Shown one piece after another: positions 1 to 11,378 of a stretch of DNA of 64,000 nucleotides. The translations under genes were made by a program, and so were the position numbers. Each line of letters starts with the position of its first letter. The stretch's first letter is position 1. The notes under the pieces are model-generated. The model saw nothing but the letters and a program-made list of their open reading frames with translations. It ran no database searches and had not been told where the DNA came from. The stretch covers positions 124,001 to 188,000 of the forward strand of contig NZ_VLKY01000010.1 in the NCBI RefSeq assembly GCF_007830155.1. The letters are read 5' to 3'. Source of the DNA: Pseudomonas duriflava. Lineage in GTDB: Bacteria > Pseudomonadota > Gammaproteobacteria > Pseudomonadales > Pseudomonadaceae.

Positions 1-306
1 ATTGATGTCCTTGTTCAGATCGAACTGGAGGATCACCATGGCACTGCCTTGCGAACTTGTCGACGTCATCTCGGTGATACCTGAGATACGTCCCAGGGAC
101 CGCTCTAGCGGTGTGGCCACGGACGAAGCCATGGTTTCCGGACTGGCACCCGATAATGTGCCCGTCACCACGATCGTAGGAAAGTCAACCTGGGGTAAAG
201 GCGCAACCGGAAGCAGGCCAAACGCCAGCCAACCCGATAAGACAATGGCCAGGGTCAAAAGCAGCGTTGCGACCGGCCGACAGATAAAGAGCGCCGAGAA
301 ATTCAT
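1..306 (-). CDS. muxC: RND efflux permease, second subunit (MuxC/MdtC type), N-terminal part
   Basis: This is the first 102 codons of an inner-membrane RND drug/proton antiporter; the gene runs off the left edge of the window. The translation begins [20 protein letters not shown], the usual first transmembrane helix of the family, followed by periplasmic porter sequence ([20 protein letters not shown]). Its start overlaps the stop of the preceding permease by four bases (ATGA, 303-306), so the two are translationally coupled. In MdtABC and MuxABC systems two different permeases form a mixed trimer, and the order adaptor, permease B, permease C matches here. The C assignment rests mainly on gene order. 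An outer-membrane channel gene (opmB type) would be expected beyond the edge but cannot be seen. Confidence 0.85.
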   Translation of the reverse strand, partial: MNFSALFICRPVATLLLTLAIVLSGWLAFGLLPVAPLPQVDFPTIVVTGTLSGASPETMASSVATPLERSLGRISGITEMTSTSSQGSAMVILQFDLNKDIN

Positions 307-3300
307 CGAATTTCCCCAGAAAAGTCCAGGTCATGCCGATAGCGCCAGCGATTGAAGCGTGCGGCGAGCCGGCTGAATGCCAGGTAAATGACGGGCGTAG
401 TGAACAAGGTCAACACTTGGCTCACCAGAAGACCACCCACCATGGAAATCCCTAGCGGTTGGCGAAGCTCTGCTCCCGAGCCACTCGCCAACATCAATGG
501 TAGAGCGCCCAGTAGAGCAGCCATGGTAGTCATCAAAATAGGCCGGAACCGCAACAGACATGCCTGATAAATCGCTTCCTGAGGCGTCTTGCCTTCCCTG
601 CGCTCGGCGTCCAGGGCAAAGTCGATCATCATGATGGCATTTTTCTTGACGATGCCAATCAACAGAATGATGCCAATGATGGCCACCATGCCGATATCCT
701 GTCCGCCGACCCATAGTGCCAGAAGCGCTCCTACACCTGCAGAGGGTAAGGTCGAGAGGATCGTAATCGGGTGAATAAAGCTTTCGTAAAGAATACCCAG
801 CACGATATACATCGTGACGATTGCCGCCAGGATCAACAGCAGCGTGCTCGATAGTGAAGACTGGAAAGCCAATGCCGCACCCTGGAAATCTGTGTCGATA
901 GTGCCTGGCAATTGCAAATCTTGCTCGGCTTGCTGAATCGCTTCGACTGCTTCGCCCAGGGAGACCTTGTCAGCCAGGTTGAAAGACACCGTAGCCGCCG
1001 GAAACTGACCGGCATGGTTAATAGCCAATAAGGTATTGCGCTCTTCAACATGCGCGATGGCTGACAGCGGGACCTGCCCCGTCGTAGTACTGGTCGTGCC
1101 GTCTGAAGCTGTGGTAGTCGTCGAACTAGGCACATAGATCTGGCTCAACGCCTGTGGCTCTAACTGGAACTGCGGGCCGACTTCCAGTACGACGCGGTAC
1201 TGATTCGCCTGGGTGAAGATAGTCGATATCAGCCGTTGCCCAAAGGCATTGTACAAGGCACTGTCTACGTCGCTCAGGCTAACGCCTAAGCGCGAGGCAT
1301 TGTCTCGGTCTACAGCAATGTAGGCTTGAAGACCGCGCGGCTGTAAGTCGCTGGCGACATCCTTGAGTTGCGGCAGGGTCTGCAATCGCTCGACCAGACG
1401 GGGAACCCACGTTTTCAAGACTTCCAGCGAGGCATCAGTCATGCGGAACTGGTATTGCGTCCGGCTGACCTGATCTTCCACGGTCAGATCCTGCACCGGT
1501 TGCAGGTAGAGCTTTGTATCGGTCTGCTCAACCAAGGCGCTTTGCAAGCGCGCAATAATTTCGGCAGCGCTTGCGTCACGCGCTTCGTGAGGCTTCAGAT
1601 TGATCAACATGCGCCCGGTATTGAGCGTCATATTGTCTCCATCTACACCAATGAATGATGACAGGCTCTGGACATCCGGATCATTCAGTACGATCTGCGC
1701 CAGTTCCTGTTGCCGTCGGGCCATTCCTGCAAAAGAAACGCTCTGGGGGCCCTCTGAAATGGCTTGGATCAGGCCTGTATCCTGCTGCGGGAAAAAGCCT
1801 TTGGGCATGAAAAGGTACAGTACCGCCGTTAGTACCAGCGTACCCACTGCCACCAGCAAGGTTAGCGGCTGATGACGCAGCACCCAGCGTAGTCCCGCGG
1901 CATAGCGGGCAATCAGCCCATCGATAAAGGCTCCCACCTTGCGCGAAAAGCCGCTCTGCTTCTCTTCCGGCACATGACGCAGCAATTTGGCGCTGAGCAT
2001 CGGTGTAAGCGTGAGCGAAACCATGCCGGAGATCAGAATCGATACCGCCAGGGTAATCGCGAACTCACGGAATAACCGGCCGGCGATATCACTCATGAAC
2101 AGGAGTGGAATCAGCACGGCAATCAGGGAAAACGTAAGCGAAATAATGGTAAAGGCGACTTGCTTGGAGCCTTTGAGTGCGGCTTCCAAAGGTGATTCGC
2201 CTTCGTCTAGGTGGCGGGCAATATTTTCCACCATGACAATGGCATCATCGATAACGAACCCGGTGGCAATAGTCAGTGCCATCAGCGACAGGTTATTGAT
2301 AGAAAAGCCTGCCAGATACATCACGCCAAATGTGCCTACGAGCGAAAGCGGTACGGCAATACTGGGAATAAGTGTGGCAGACAGGTTACGCAGGAACAGG
2401 AAGGTCACCATAACAACAAGCGCGATGGCCAACATCAGTTCGAACTGCACATCACGCACCGATGCCCGGATAGTAGTGGTCCGGTCGGTCAGTACCATCA
2501 CATCCAGGTTTTCCGGCAGGGTTTCCTGCAAGGCAGGGAGCAGTGCCTTGATGTTATCGACGACCTGGATCACATTGGCGCCCGGTTGACGCTGCACATT
2601 CAAGATCACAGCAGGCGTATCGTTAGCCCAGGCCGCCAGTTTGTCGTTTTCTGCTCCATCAAGCGCCTGAGCCACATCGCGCAGGCGCACCGGCGCATCG
2701 TTACGGTAGGCGACGATCAGGCTCTTGTATTCTTCGGCTGACTGCAGTTGGTCGTTGGCGTCCAGCGTCGAGGAGCGAGTCGGACCGTCAAAGCTGCCCT
2801 TCGGGCCATTCTGGTTGTTACTGGCAATGGTTGTGCGTAGGTCTTCAAGACTCAAGCCATAAGCCGCCAGTGCTGTCGGATTAGCCTGGATACGTACAGC
2901 CGGTCGCTGCCCTCCGGACAAGCTGACCATACCCACACCATTGACCTGAGCGATTTTCTGCGCAAGCCGCGTCTCAACAAGATCCTGGATCTTGGGCAAC
3001 GGCAGACTGCTACTGGTAATTGCCAGAGACAATACAGGCGTATCCGCCGGGTTTATCTTGCTGAAGGTAGGAGGCTGTGGCAGGTCGCTGGGCAACAGGC
3101 TGTCGGCCGTGTTGATAGCGGCCTGAACCTCCTGTTCAGCTACGTCCAGGTTACTGTCAAGACTAAAGCGCAGCGTAATAACCGATGCGCCTCCGGAGCT
3201 GGTTGACGACATCTCTTCCAAGCCCGGAATCTGGCCTAAATCTGATTCCAGCGGTGCCGTCACAGCCGAATTCATGATTTCCGGACTAGCTCCTGGATAC

Positions 3301-3449
3301 AGCGTTTTGACCTGAATCGTTGGGTAATCGACCTCAGGCAGTGATGCTACAGGCAGCAGGCGATAGGCAATGATTCCCGACAGCAAGATCGCGACCATCA
3401 GCAGCGTAGTCGCTACAGGCCGAAGGATAAAGATCCGGGACGGGTTCAT
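303..3449 (-). CDS. muxB: RND efflux permease, first subunit (MuxB/MdtB type)
   Basis: A full-length RND inner-membrane transporter of 1048 residues, which exports drugs or other amphiphiles using the proton gradient. It has the expected layout: an N-terminal helix ([20 protein letters not shown]), a large periplasmic porter loop, a helix block around residues 335-490 with the proton-relay Asp pair in [17 protein letters not shown], a second periplasmic loop and a C-terminal helix block with [11 protein letters not shown]. Its start overlaps the adaptor gene by four bases (3446-3449), and its stop overlaps the next permease in the same way, so all three genes are one operon. Family membership is certain. 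The MuxB rather than MdtB name is inferred from the pseudomonad context. Confidence 0.93.
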   Translation of the reverse strand: MNPSRIFILRPVATTLLMVAILLSGIIAYRLLPVASLPEVDYPTIQVKTLYPGASPEIMNSAVTAPLESDLGQIPGLEEMSSTSSGGASVITLRFSLDSNLDVAEQEVQAAINTADSLLPSDLPQPPTFSKINPADTPVLSLAITSSSLPLPKIQDLVETRLAQKIAQVNGVGMVSLSGGQRPAVRIQANPTALAAYGLSLEDLRTTIASNNQNGPKGSFDGPTRSSTLDANDQLQSAEEYKSLIVAYRNDAPVRLRDVAQALDGAENDKLAAWANDTPAVILNVQRQPGANVIQVVDNIKALLPALQETLPENLDVMVLTDRTTTIRASVRDVQFELMLAIALVVMVTFLFLRNLSATLIPSIAVPLSLVGTFGVMYLAGFSINNLSLMALTIATGFVIDDAIVMVENIARHLDEGESPLEAALKGSKQVAFTIISLTFSLIAVLIPLLFMSDIAGRLFREFAITLAVSILISGMVSLTLTPMLSAKLLRHVPEEKQSGFSRKVGAFIDGLIARYAAGLRWVLRHQPLTLLVAVGTLVLTAVLYLFMPKGFFPQQDTGLIQAISEGPQSVSFAGMARRQQELAQIVLNDPDVQSLSSFIGVDGDNMTLNTGRMLINLKPHEARDASAAEIIARLQSALVEQTDTKLYLQPVQDLTVEDQVSRTQYQFRMTDASLEVLKTWVPRLVERLQTLPQLKDVASDLQPRGLQAYIAVDRDNASRLGVSLSDVDSALYNAFGQRLISTIFTQANQYRVVLEVGPQFQLEPQALSQIYVPSSTTTTASDGTTSTTTGQVPLSAIAHVEERNTLLAINHAGQFPAATVSFNLADKVSLGEAVEAIQQAEQDLQLPGTIDTDFQGAALAFQSSLSSTLLLILAAIVTMYIVLGILYESFIHPITILSTLPSAGVGALLALWVGGQDIGMVAIIGIILLIGIVKKNAIMMIDFALDAERREGKTPQEAIYQACLLRFRPILMTTMAALLGALPLMLASGSGAELRQPLGISMVGGLLVSQVLTLFTTPVIYLAFSRLAARFNRWRYRHDLDFSGEIR

Positions 3450-4726
3450 TCACCGGCTCCGCCATCCAAAGTGGCTTCATTACGGCTCGGGTCAGCTCTT
3501 CTGCTACTGGCCGCCTGTGCTACCCGTACCATTTGACCTTCGCGCAGGCGATCAAGCCCTTCGGTTACCACAGTCTCGCCATCGCTCAAACCCGAACGGA
3601 CTTCCACTTGTTCGCCCTGTATCTCACCAAGCGTCACCTGGCGGGCCAATACCTTGTTTTCTTCACCCAACACAAATACATAAGGGCCTTGGTCGTTGCG
3701 CTGAATAGCAGCCATCGGGACTACGATGACATCGTTTAACTCAAGTGCATGCAGGCGCACATTGACGAACTGATTGGGAAAGAGTGCCTCATCGGCATTA
3801 TCAAAACGCGCCTTGAACTTGACCGTTCCGGTAGTGGTATCGATTTGATTGTCAACAGTAATCAGCGTACCTGTAGCCAAAACACGATTCTTGCCACGGT
3901 CCCAGGCTTCTACCTCAAGCGGCTTACCCGTTGCCATTTGACGACGCACCGTATTCAGCTGGTCCTCAGGCAAGCTGAACGTCAAGGCGATGGGCTTGGT
4001 CTGGGTAATGACCACCAGCGGAGTATCGTCACCGCTGGTAACAAGGTTGCCAACATCGACCTGCCTTAAGCCAAGCCGGCCGTCGATAGGTGCCCGTACC
4101 TCGGTAAAGGTCAAGTTAAGTTTGGCATCAGCCACCTGAGCCTGATTATTCTTGATTGTGCCTTGATACTGCGCAACCAGTGCCTGTTGAGTATCCAGGG
4201 TCTGTTTGGCTACTGAATCTTCTTTGTAAAGCTGCCGATAACGCTCTAGATCCAGCTGGGCATTACGAAGCTGTGCCTGATTTTCCAGTAAGGTGCCCTC
4301 CGCCTGGTCTAGCGCCGCCTGATAAGGTCTTGGGTCTATCACAGCTAGAAGATCACCTTTCTTGACCTCTTGGCCTTCTGTAAACAGTACCTTGGCGAGC
4401 TGACCATCTACACGCGCATGAACCTCCACCGTGTTATAGGCCACGACCGTGCCTAAAGCATTCAGATAGATGGATAAGCTGGTTTTCTGCGCTTTCTCTG
4501 TGCTCACAACCGAGGCCATGCCTTGCCCAGGAGGCATACCCCCCCTGCTACTCTGCGCGGGCCTTCTGCCTGACGGCGGTGCGTCCTCCTCTGCTACAGC
4601 GGGCCCGGACGTGCCGGATGGTCCCCAGAAATGCCACGCAACGGCTGCACCAAGCAGGATGACGAGAAGCATAATCAGAAGCGGAAATTTGGAGCGAGAG
4701 GGTTTACGGTCGAGGGAATCGCTCAT
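3446..4726 (-). CDS. muxA: RND efflux periplasmic adaptor (MuxA/MdtA type)
   Basis: Membrane-fusion protein of 426 residues that links the RND permeases to an outer-membrane channel. One N-terminal membrane anchor ([18 protein letters not shown], about residues 15-32) is followed by a Pro/Gly/Ser-rich linker. Next come the lipoyl half-motif ([20 protein letters not shown]), a coiled-coil hairpin rich in Gln and Leu, and a beta-barrel segment with [18 protein letters not shown]. It is the first gene of the three-gene efflux operon. The ribosome site before the ATG is weak. No dedicated regulator gene is next to it inside the window. Confidence 0.92.
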   Translation of the reverse strand: MSDSLDRKPSRSKFPLLIMLLVILLGAAVAWHFWGPSGTSGPAVAEEDAPPSGRRPAQSSRGGMPPGQGMASVVSTEKAQKTSLSIYLNALGTVVAYNTVEVHARVDGQLAKVLFTEGQEVKKGDLLAVIDPRPYQAALDQAEGTLLENQAQLRNAQLDLERYRQLYKEDSVAKQTLDTQQALVAQYQGTIKNNQAQVADAKLNLTFTEVRAPIDGRLGLRQVDVGNLVTSGDDTPLVVITQTKPIALTFSLPEDQLNTVRRQMATGKPLEVEAWDRGKNRVLATGTLITVDNQIDTTTGTVKFKARFDNADEALFPNQFVNVRLHALELNDVIVVPMAAIQRNDQGPYVFVLGEENKVLARQVTLGEIQGEQVEVRSGLSDGETVVTEGLDRLREGQMVRVAQAASSRRADPSRNEATLDGGAGE

Positions 4727-4845
4727 GGAACGCCATACTGAAAATAGAAGATTGAGGTACGGTAAAGAGGTCTAACTGATTGGCCAAGAGCATTTACGCA
4801 CTGCTTACATACCTCAGATGATCATCTGCCGCACCGCTGGAAGAG

Positions 4846-4892
4846 CAGGCGTCCATTAAGCGACCAACTCGTGCTCGTTTAATGGACGCCTG
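4846..4892. repeat. Long inverted repeat downstream of tpx
   Basis: A perfect 14-base inverted repeat (CAGGCGTCCATTAA at 4846-4859 and its complement at 4879-4892). It is extended inward by four further pairs, one of them G-U, leaving an 11-base loop. It lies 34 bases past the tpx stop, in the position of a transcript end, but no T-run follows the stem on either strand. It may be a Rho-independent-like end, an RNA-stabilising hairpin or a dispersed repeat element. Confidence 0.6.
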
Positions 4893-4926
4893 GCGCCTAT
4901 ATCACGCGGATACAAACTTGGACAGG

Positions 4927-5427
4927 TTACTTCAAGGCAGCGATGGCTGCGGTGTAATCCGGCTCCTGGCCGATTTCAGGTACCAGCTCGCTGTGTAGAA
5001 CCTTGTTTTGCTCGTCAAGTACTACTACCGCACGGGCAGCCAGACCGCTTAGAGGTCCAGAGGCAATGGCGACACCGTAGTCCTTAAGGAACTCACGGCC
5101 ACGCAGTGTCGATAGATTGACAACATTCTCGATACCTTCAGCGCCGCAGAAACGCTTCTGAGCAAATGGCAGGTCCGCCGAAATGCACAGAACAACAGTG
5201 TTCTCCAGTGTAGCCGCCTCGGTATTGAACTTGCGCACCGACATGGCACAGGTTGGAGTGTCGACGCTAGGGAAAATGTTCAAAACCTTGCGCTTGCCAG
5301 TAAAGCTTTCCAGCGTGACATCCGCCAGGTCGCCGTTGACAAGACTAAACGCCGGAGCCGCTTGACCTGCTTGGGGCAGCGTACCCTCGATCTGAACAGG
5401 ATTACCGCGAAGAGTGACTTCTGTCAT
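4927..5427 (-). CDS. tpx: Thiol peroxidase Tpx (atypical 2-Cys peroxiredoxin)
   Basis: Reduces hydrogen peroxide and alkyl hydroperoxides using thioredoxin. The 166-residue length is the family norm. The peroxidatic Cys is C60 in [15 protein letters not shown], with the Thr and Arg of the active site nearby, and the resolving Cys is C94 in [11 protein letters not shown]. There is no signal peptide in the Gram-negative sense, although Tpx can be periplasmic-associated in some species. A strong AAGGAG ribosome site lies about six bases before the ATG. It appears to be monocistronic, with about 150 bases of non-coding sequence upstream before the lysR stop. Confidence 0.96.
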   Translation of the reverse strand: MTEVTLRGNPVQIEGTLPQAGQAAPAFSLVNGDLADVTLESFTGKRKVLNIFPSVDTPTCAMSVRKFNTEAATLENTVVLCISADLPFAQKRFCGAEGIENVVNLSTLRGREFLKDYGVAIASGPLSGLAARAVVVLDEQNKVLHSELVPEIGQEPDYTAAIAALK

Positions 5428-5581
5428 GACTTACTCCTTGGACCAAAAAAGGGGGACGTGAAGTAAACACGCTTCCTATGACGCTTTAAAGCCCAGCTTC
5501 ATGTTTATTGAAGCGTTAAGCGTTTATACATAAATCAGGCGCCAAAAGTTGCCCCGCCCCGCGTTCGAGCCAAGTACGGTT

Positions 5582-6508
5582 TTATAATGATGTAGGTTGT
5601 AAACAATTCTGCCACTGGGGTTTGGCCAGTAGCTCTACCAACCAGTCGATGAATACCCGCACCCGATGCGGCATATACCGCTGCGCCGGACAAACGATAG
5701 ATAAAGGCAAGGCCGGCGGCCGCCAAGCAGAAAGCACTTCGATCAATAGACCGCTATCGAGCTTTTTAGTCAGATGGTACCGAGGAGCCTGGATCACTCC
5801 TAGTCCTGCCTCACACGCTGCCACATACGCATCGGCATTATTTACAGTCACTCGACTAGGCAAGGCTATTTGGCGTACATGCCCATCGACTTTGAACTCT
5901 AGATTAAAGGTGCGTCCCGTTGTTGCAGATTGATAATTCACAGCCTGATATGACATCAGGTCCTCGAGAGATTCGGGAATACCATGCCGCTCAAGATAAT
6001 CCCGGCTGGCACAAGTAACCTGTCTAAGCAGGGCCACTGGGCGGGCCACGAGTCCTAGATCGGTTACATCACCCGCACGCAAGGCGCAATCCACTCCTTC
6101 TCGTAACAGATGGACCTGACGGTCACCCAAGCCAATTTCCAGGCTCAGCTCAGGGTAGCGCTCACAAAATTCAGGTAGCGCCGGAATAATCACCAACCGC
6201 CCTAGCGAGGCCGGCACGTTAACACGTAGCGTCCCTTTCGGGCTCGTACGAGCGCTGGCAAACGAAGCCTCTATTTCATCCAGCTCAGCCAACCATTGGC
6301 GACAGCGCCGGTAGTACGCCTCGCCATCAGGCGTCACGCTGACTTGCCGTGTCGTCCGCTGTAGCAACTGGACACCCAGATAAGCCTCAAGCTGCTGGAT
6401 CGCTTGAGTCACGCTGGCTTTGGGAATATCCAAGTCATCCGCAGCGCGACCAAAACCGCCTAATTCAACGATCCGGGTAAATACGCGCATTGCTTGTAAA
6501 CGGTCCAT
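5582..6508 (-). CDS. LysR-family transcriptional regulator
   Basis: A LysR regulator of about 308 residues. The N-terminal winged helix-turn-helix covers roughly residues 1-60 (MRVFTRIVELGGFGRAADDL, then IPKASVTQAIQQLE), and the C-terminal effector domain is of the PBP2_CrgA-like type, with RVNVPASLGRLVIIPALPEF. I chose the ATG at 6508, which is preceded by AAGAGAG; upstream ATGs at 6520 and 6553 are alternatives. It is transcribed away from an aldo/keto reductase across a 122-base gap, the usual arrangement when a LysR protein controls its neighbour and itself. The effector is unknown, though relatives often respond to aldehydes or electrophiles. Confidence 0.88.
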   Translation of the reverse strand: MDRLQAMRVFTRIVELGGFGRAADDLDIPKASVTQAIQQLEAYLGVQLLQRTTRQVSVTPDGEAYYRRCRQWLAELDEIEASFASARTSPKGTLRVNVPASLGRLVIIPALPEFCERYPELSLEIGLGDRQVHLLREGVDCALRAGDVTDLGLVARPVALLRQVTCASRDYLERHGIPESLEDLMSYQAVNYQSATTGRTFNLEFKVDGHVRQIALPSRVTVNNADAYVAACEAGLGVIQAPRYHLTKKLDSGLLIEVLSAWRPPALPLSIVCPAQRYMPHRVRVFIDWLVELLAKPQWQNCLQPTSL

Positions 6509-6630
6509 CGCTCTCTTCATTCCACTTATTGTTTGTGAAAGCCGAATAGTCAAATCCGTTTATTCGTCTTTATTTGAAAACTATAGGCACCCAGACTGCT
6601 CTCTCCTTCAAACCTTTCAAGGAGTCGCTT

Positions 6631-7623
<993 letters not shown>

Positions 7624-7644
7624 CGGCCTAACAAAGGAGCGTAT

Positions 7645-7670
7645 AGCCCAGGCTTTCCCTCGCCTGGGCT
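7645..7670. terminator. Terminator-like hairpin between convergent AKR and tamB genes
   Basis: A 9-base perfect stem (AGCCCAGGC with GCCTGGGCT) and an 8-base loop lie between the stop codons of two convergent genes, so the hairpin could end transcripts from both sides. There is no long T-run. Confidence 0.6.
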
Positions 7671-7676
7671 AGCCAG

Positions 7677-10600
7677 TCAAAAGTCGCGCTTGTAGAAGAA
7701 GTCCAGCGAATTGGCAATGCCGCTGGCCACTTCAATATAGAGTCGACGTGTAAGCTGATAGCGCAAGGTAACCGTATTGCCAGACTCGAACACCCCAACG
7801 CCATAGCGTATAGACAACCGGTCGGTTAGGTTGCCGGAGGCCACTACGCTCGTTTCGTCACCGCTACCCTCGGTATCCAGCTGGAAATTCTGCACACCCA
7901 GCCGCTGTGCCAGCTCACCGGCCGTAGAGGAGCCACCGGCCAAACCGAGCGCCAAAGCCGCCTGCCCCAGCATATTGCTTTCGCCTTGGTCATTGGCATT
8001 AAGCGAACGTCCTAAGACAAGATAGGCCAAGGCCTGCTCCTGCCCCATGGCCGGGTCGGAGAACACTTCGGCTCGTGGCTGGTCCGCCATTCCAGACAGC
8101 CGTAGCCCTGCTGTTATTTCATCGTCATCTTCTTTGACGACCCGCACTGCCTCGATATCAAGGTAGGGCTGAGCAATCGGGCCTTGGAAGAAAATTCGCG
8201 CACGGCGGATTGTCAACCGCTGACCATAAGCCCGATAACGGCCATCGTTAAGGCGCAATTCACCCCGTGTATCAAGGTTGTTGCCGATATGAACCTGGCC
8301 TTCCAGATTAGCAGTCAGGCCAAAACCGGAAAAAGACAGCTTGTCCTGGCCTACGATGACATTCACATCCATGGAAATGCCCATCGCTTTCTGAGGCTCC
8401 GGTGTTTCCTGACCTACAATAACCGCATCGTTGGATACTTTAACGGTAGAAGGCGGCAGGTCACGCACGGTAATCGACCCGCTGGGAATACGTACTTCAC
8501 CCTTCAAGGCCAAATTGCCGCCCTGCATCAGGATGTGCAGATCCGGTGCCATGATGAGATCGGCATAAGGTTCCACCGTGACAGGAAGGCGCGTGCCTTT
8601 TATAGAGATGTCCATATCTAGGGCTTGGGCCCAAGAAACCGTTCCGGAAAGTTGCCCCTGGCCTTGTTCACCACTGCGCCAGCCGCCGTTGAGCAAGACC
8701 TGATCACCAGCGATTTGGGCCGTGAGGGACAGGTCTTCTAGCCGCGTGGGAACCGTTCCGCCTCCGATCTGCCCGTCAGACAATACAATGCGTCCATTAA
8801 CCTGAGGCTGGGTCAGCGTGCCGCCGAGTGTACCGCTGCCATCAATGTGGCCTGCGAGCTGCTCGATTCCCGAAACGAAGCCTTTGGCTACGGCCAGATT
8901 AAGACCGCTCAGGTTAAAGCTCCCAGTAAGCGGCTTGTTTTGTGGACGCGGGTCGATTCGTGCGTCGAGCAGTAGATTGCCCAGCTGCGGTCCGTTAAAA
9001 GTGAAGCGGGCCTGAACGTCATTCGGGCGCAGCGTGCTGTCGAGCTTCAACGCTGTATAGGAGAAGTCCACCCATTGCCCGTCGGCATTACGTACTCTAA
9101 GCAGACCAGTACCAGCATCAACATCTACAGAACCATTCGGCCCGCTAGCCGGCAGGTCCAGATGTATCGTTGCATCAAGCTGGCCTTGCATGGCGAAGTC
9201 TTCCGGTAGGTAAGGTCGCAGGCTGGCCAAGGCGAAATTGCGCAGGCGATACCGGATTTTGGGTTCCGGCATGAGACGTTGATCCTCACCACATATACTG
9301 GCAGAGCCGGACACCCAGCAGTGCTGGCCCAGGGTCAATTCACCACTGGCCAGCCGCTGCACCGCGGCCGGGTCCTGCAAGCGCCAACGTTGAGGGCCGC
9401 TCCGCACTTGGCCCCGCAAGAGCCGCCCTCGCCAGTTCATGGCCTCGTCAAGCGTGCCGTCCAAGGCTAACGACAGGTTTGCCAGTCCGCCGCTTACATC
9501 CAGCGTTACCGCTTGCTGGCGACGGTTTCCCTGCCCGTCCAAAGCAACTGTTCCGATATCACTAGTGCCCGCCTGTACACCTGTAGCCTTGAAGGTAACC
9601 CGCCCTTGCTGACGTGCATCGAGCGTGCCGTCAAGGCTTAAGGTTGCTAACCGGTTGGTCTCATACGCTATACCACGACCGCTCAGGCTCAGATTGCCTT
9701 GTGGCGCCTGCTGAGTTCCGGCCAAACTTGCACTGCCTGTAATCGCACCGGACAGGCCAGGCCACAATTGCCCCAGGCGAGGTAGCTCCAAGGTCAGGCG
9801 CCCGGTCCACTGCTGTGCCAGTTGCCCAGCCCCCTGGATGCGATTACTGCCCAATCTGATGTCCAGGCTATCAATATCCCACTGGTTGCCCTGCCCACGC
9901 GCCTGTGCAGCAAGCTGAGCCGGCTGCCCTCTGAGTTGCCCTCTCAGCCCCAGCTCCGCCGAAAGACGCAGTTGCTCGCCCTTGAGTTCGCCCTCAGTTC
10001 GTAGCGGACCGGCCAGCATACCGGGCAGTTGCGCCACCCAATAGGAAGGATCGAACTGACTGAGCGAAAGATCGGCTTTCCAAGTAATGGCATCCGCAAA
10101 CCCTACATTGACCTGCCCTTGCGCACGTCCCTGTCCTGCCCGCAAATCCAGGTCAGGTAGATTGATCTGTGCAAGATCGCCGGAAAAGGGTGTAACCAGC
10201 GTAAAGTCGCCTGCCGGACCGCTCATCGCGGCATCTACGTTGCCTAGATAGCGGTCATTATCGTAGTGCACCTCGCCCTTGAGTCGGCGTAACGCAACAG
10301 GCGGCTCACTTTCTAACGGATACAGACGCTGCCAGGGAAACTCGTTGAAATCGATCGAGGCTTGAGCCGTAAGTTCCTCAGTCCACGTTGCCTGCCCTGT
10401 CAGTAACACATGGCGGTTTTCTCCTGCCTCCAGCCTGAGCCCGGCCAAGGTCGCTCCCTTGTCAGTAACGGTCCCGTTTAGTTGCATGCTCACGTTACCG
10501 CCTTTGCCCGGCAGAACGGTGGAGCCTGCCAGAACGTAACCCTGAGTGAGGTTTCCACTGGCTGTCAGGTCGAGCTTGTTTAACGTTAGCGTATCGGGCA

Positions 10601-11378
10601 AGTCCTCCGTGGGCTTGAAACCATCGGCTGTAAGATGCAGTGTGGCAGGAATCCCTTCTACCAGCGGTTGAACCTGGCCCGTCAAGCGACCAGGAAAGTA
10701 ACCGCTGCTATCGGCTGTAAGCGACAAGCTGTCCTTTACCTTACCCTCGACATGCAAGGTTAATGGCCAAGGCTGTTCGTTCGGTGCCGGCAACTGCGCT
10801 TGAGCGTCAACCGTTACAGGCCAGTTGTCTGAAGGAAGTACCTTGCCGGTCAGGCTTACCGACATGTCCTTTCGGTTCACATCGAGCTTTTCAATAACGA
10901 GTCCATCCTCTTCCCAACGCGTCTTCAGCTGGGCACTGGCAAACTGCTCGGTCCCGTTAAGGCTGAAATGGCCGACACGTACATCCTTCACTTGAATAGC
11001 CAGTGGCAATTTGAGGTCCGGCAATTGAATGGGCCCGCTTTCTTCAGGCTGGGTCTCCGGACTGGGTGGCAGATCAAGATTGATATCTGCTACCACTAAC
11101 GTATCGATGCACAGGGTCAGCTTGAAGAGGCACGAAGGCGACCAATCGAATTCGGGAGCGTTAAGCGTTGCCTGAGTACCGCCCTGAGACCAGACCAGCT
11201 GTTCGGCCGTCCAGTGCCCACCAAGACGACCGTTGAATGTTTGTACGGTCAGACCCGGCACGTGCCCGAGTAGCCAGCGACTTCCGGTTTCGGTACCTAG
11301 TAGCCACGACACGGCCATTACGAGAATCAGAGCGAGCCATAACACTGTAGCGCCAGTCCATATGAGCGCACGCTTCAT
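7677..11378 (-). CDS. tamB: Translocation and assembly module protein TamB
   Basis: Very large (1233 residues) AsmA/TamB-family protein. It spans the periplasm from an inner-membrane anchor and works with TamA in outer-membrane assembly and probably phospholipid transport. The N-terminal anchor is clear (TVLWLALILVMAVSWLLG, about residues 11-28). The body consists of repetitive beta-strand sequence typical of a long groove, and the C-terminus is the conserved DUF490/TamB domain ending in aromatic LDFFYKRDF. It starts inside the tamA stop (ATGA, 11375-11378), so the two genes are translationally coupled. The length matches the family, and the sequence is continuous without a frameshift. Confidence 0.94.
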   Translation of the reverse strand: MKRALIWTGATVLWLALILVMAVSWLLGTETGSRWLLGHVPGLTVQTFNGRLGGHWTAEQLVWSQGGTQATLNAPEFDWSPSCLFKLTLCIDTLVVADINLDLPPSPETQPEESGPIQLPDLKLPLAIQVKDVRVGHFSLNGTEQFASAQLKTRWEEDGLVIEKLDVNRKDMSVSLTGKVLPSDNWPVTVDAQAQLPAPNEQPWPLTLHVEGKVKDSLSLTADSSGYFPGRLTGQVQPLVEGIPATLHLTADGFKPTEDLPDTLTLNKLDLTASGNLTQGYVLAGSTVLPGKGGNVSMQLNGTVTDKGATLAGLRLEAGENRHVLLTGQATWTEELTAQASIDFNEFPWQRLYPLESEPPVALRRLKGEVHYDNDRYLGNVDAAMSGPAGDFTLVTPFSGDLAQINLPDLDLRAGQGRAQGQVNVGFADAITWKADLSLSQFDPSYWVAQLPGMLAGPLRTEGELKGEQLRLSAELGLRGQLRGQPAQLAAQARGQGNQWDIDSLDIRLGSNRIQGAGQLAQQWTGRLTLELPRLGQLWPGLSGAITGSASLAGTQQAPQGNLSLSGRGIAYETNRLATLSLDGTLDARQQGRVTFKATGVQAGTSDIGTVALDGQGNRRQQAVTLDVSGGLANLSLALDGTLDEAMNWRGRLLRGQVRSGPQRWRLQDPAAVQRLASGELTLGQHCWVSGSASICGEDQRLMPEPKIRYRLRNFALASLRPYLPEDFAMQGQLDATIHLDLPASGPNGSVDVDAGTGLLRVRNADGQWVDFSYTALKLDSTLRPNDVQARFTFNGPQLGNLLLDARIDPRPQNKPLTGSFNLSGLNLAVAKGFVSGIEQLAGHIDGSGTLGGTLTQPQVNGRIVLSDGQIGGGTVPTRLEDLSLTAQIAGDQVLLNGGWRSGEQGQGQLSGTVSWAQALDMDISIKGTRLPVTVEPYADLIMAPDLHILMQGGNLALKGEVRIPSGSITVRDLPPSTVKVSNDAVIVGQETPEPQKAMGISMDVNVIVGQDKLSFSGFGLTANLEGQVHIGNNLDTRGELRLNDGRYRAYGQRLTIRRARIFFQGPIAQPYLDIEAVRVVKEDDDEITAGLRLSGMADQPRAEVFSDPAMGQEQALAYLVLGRSLNANDQGESNMLGQAALALGLAGGSSTAGELAQRLGVQNFQLDTEGSGDETSVVASGNLTDRLSIRYGVGVFESGNTVTLRYQLTRRLYIEVASGIANSLDFFYKRDF

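Noticed and set aside
5496-5514. Short inverted repeat GCTTCA-N7-TGAAGC between lysR and tpx
   Set aside because: A 6-base stem with no T-run; too weak to call a terminator or operator.
8184-9470. Plus-strand ORFs opposite tamB
   Set aside because: They are shadow frames of a clear, continuous TamB protein.
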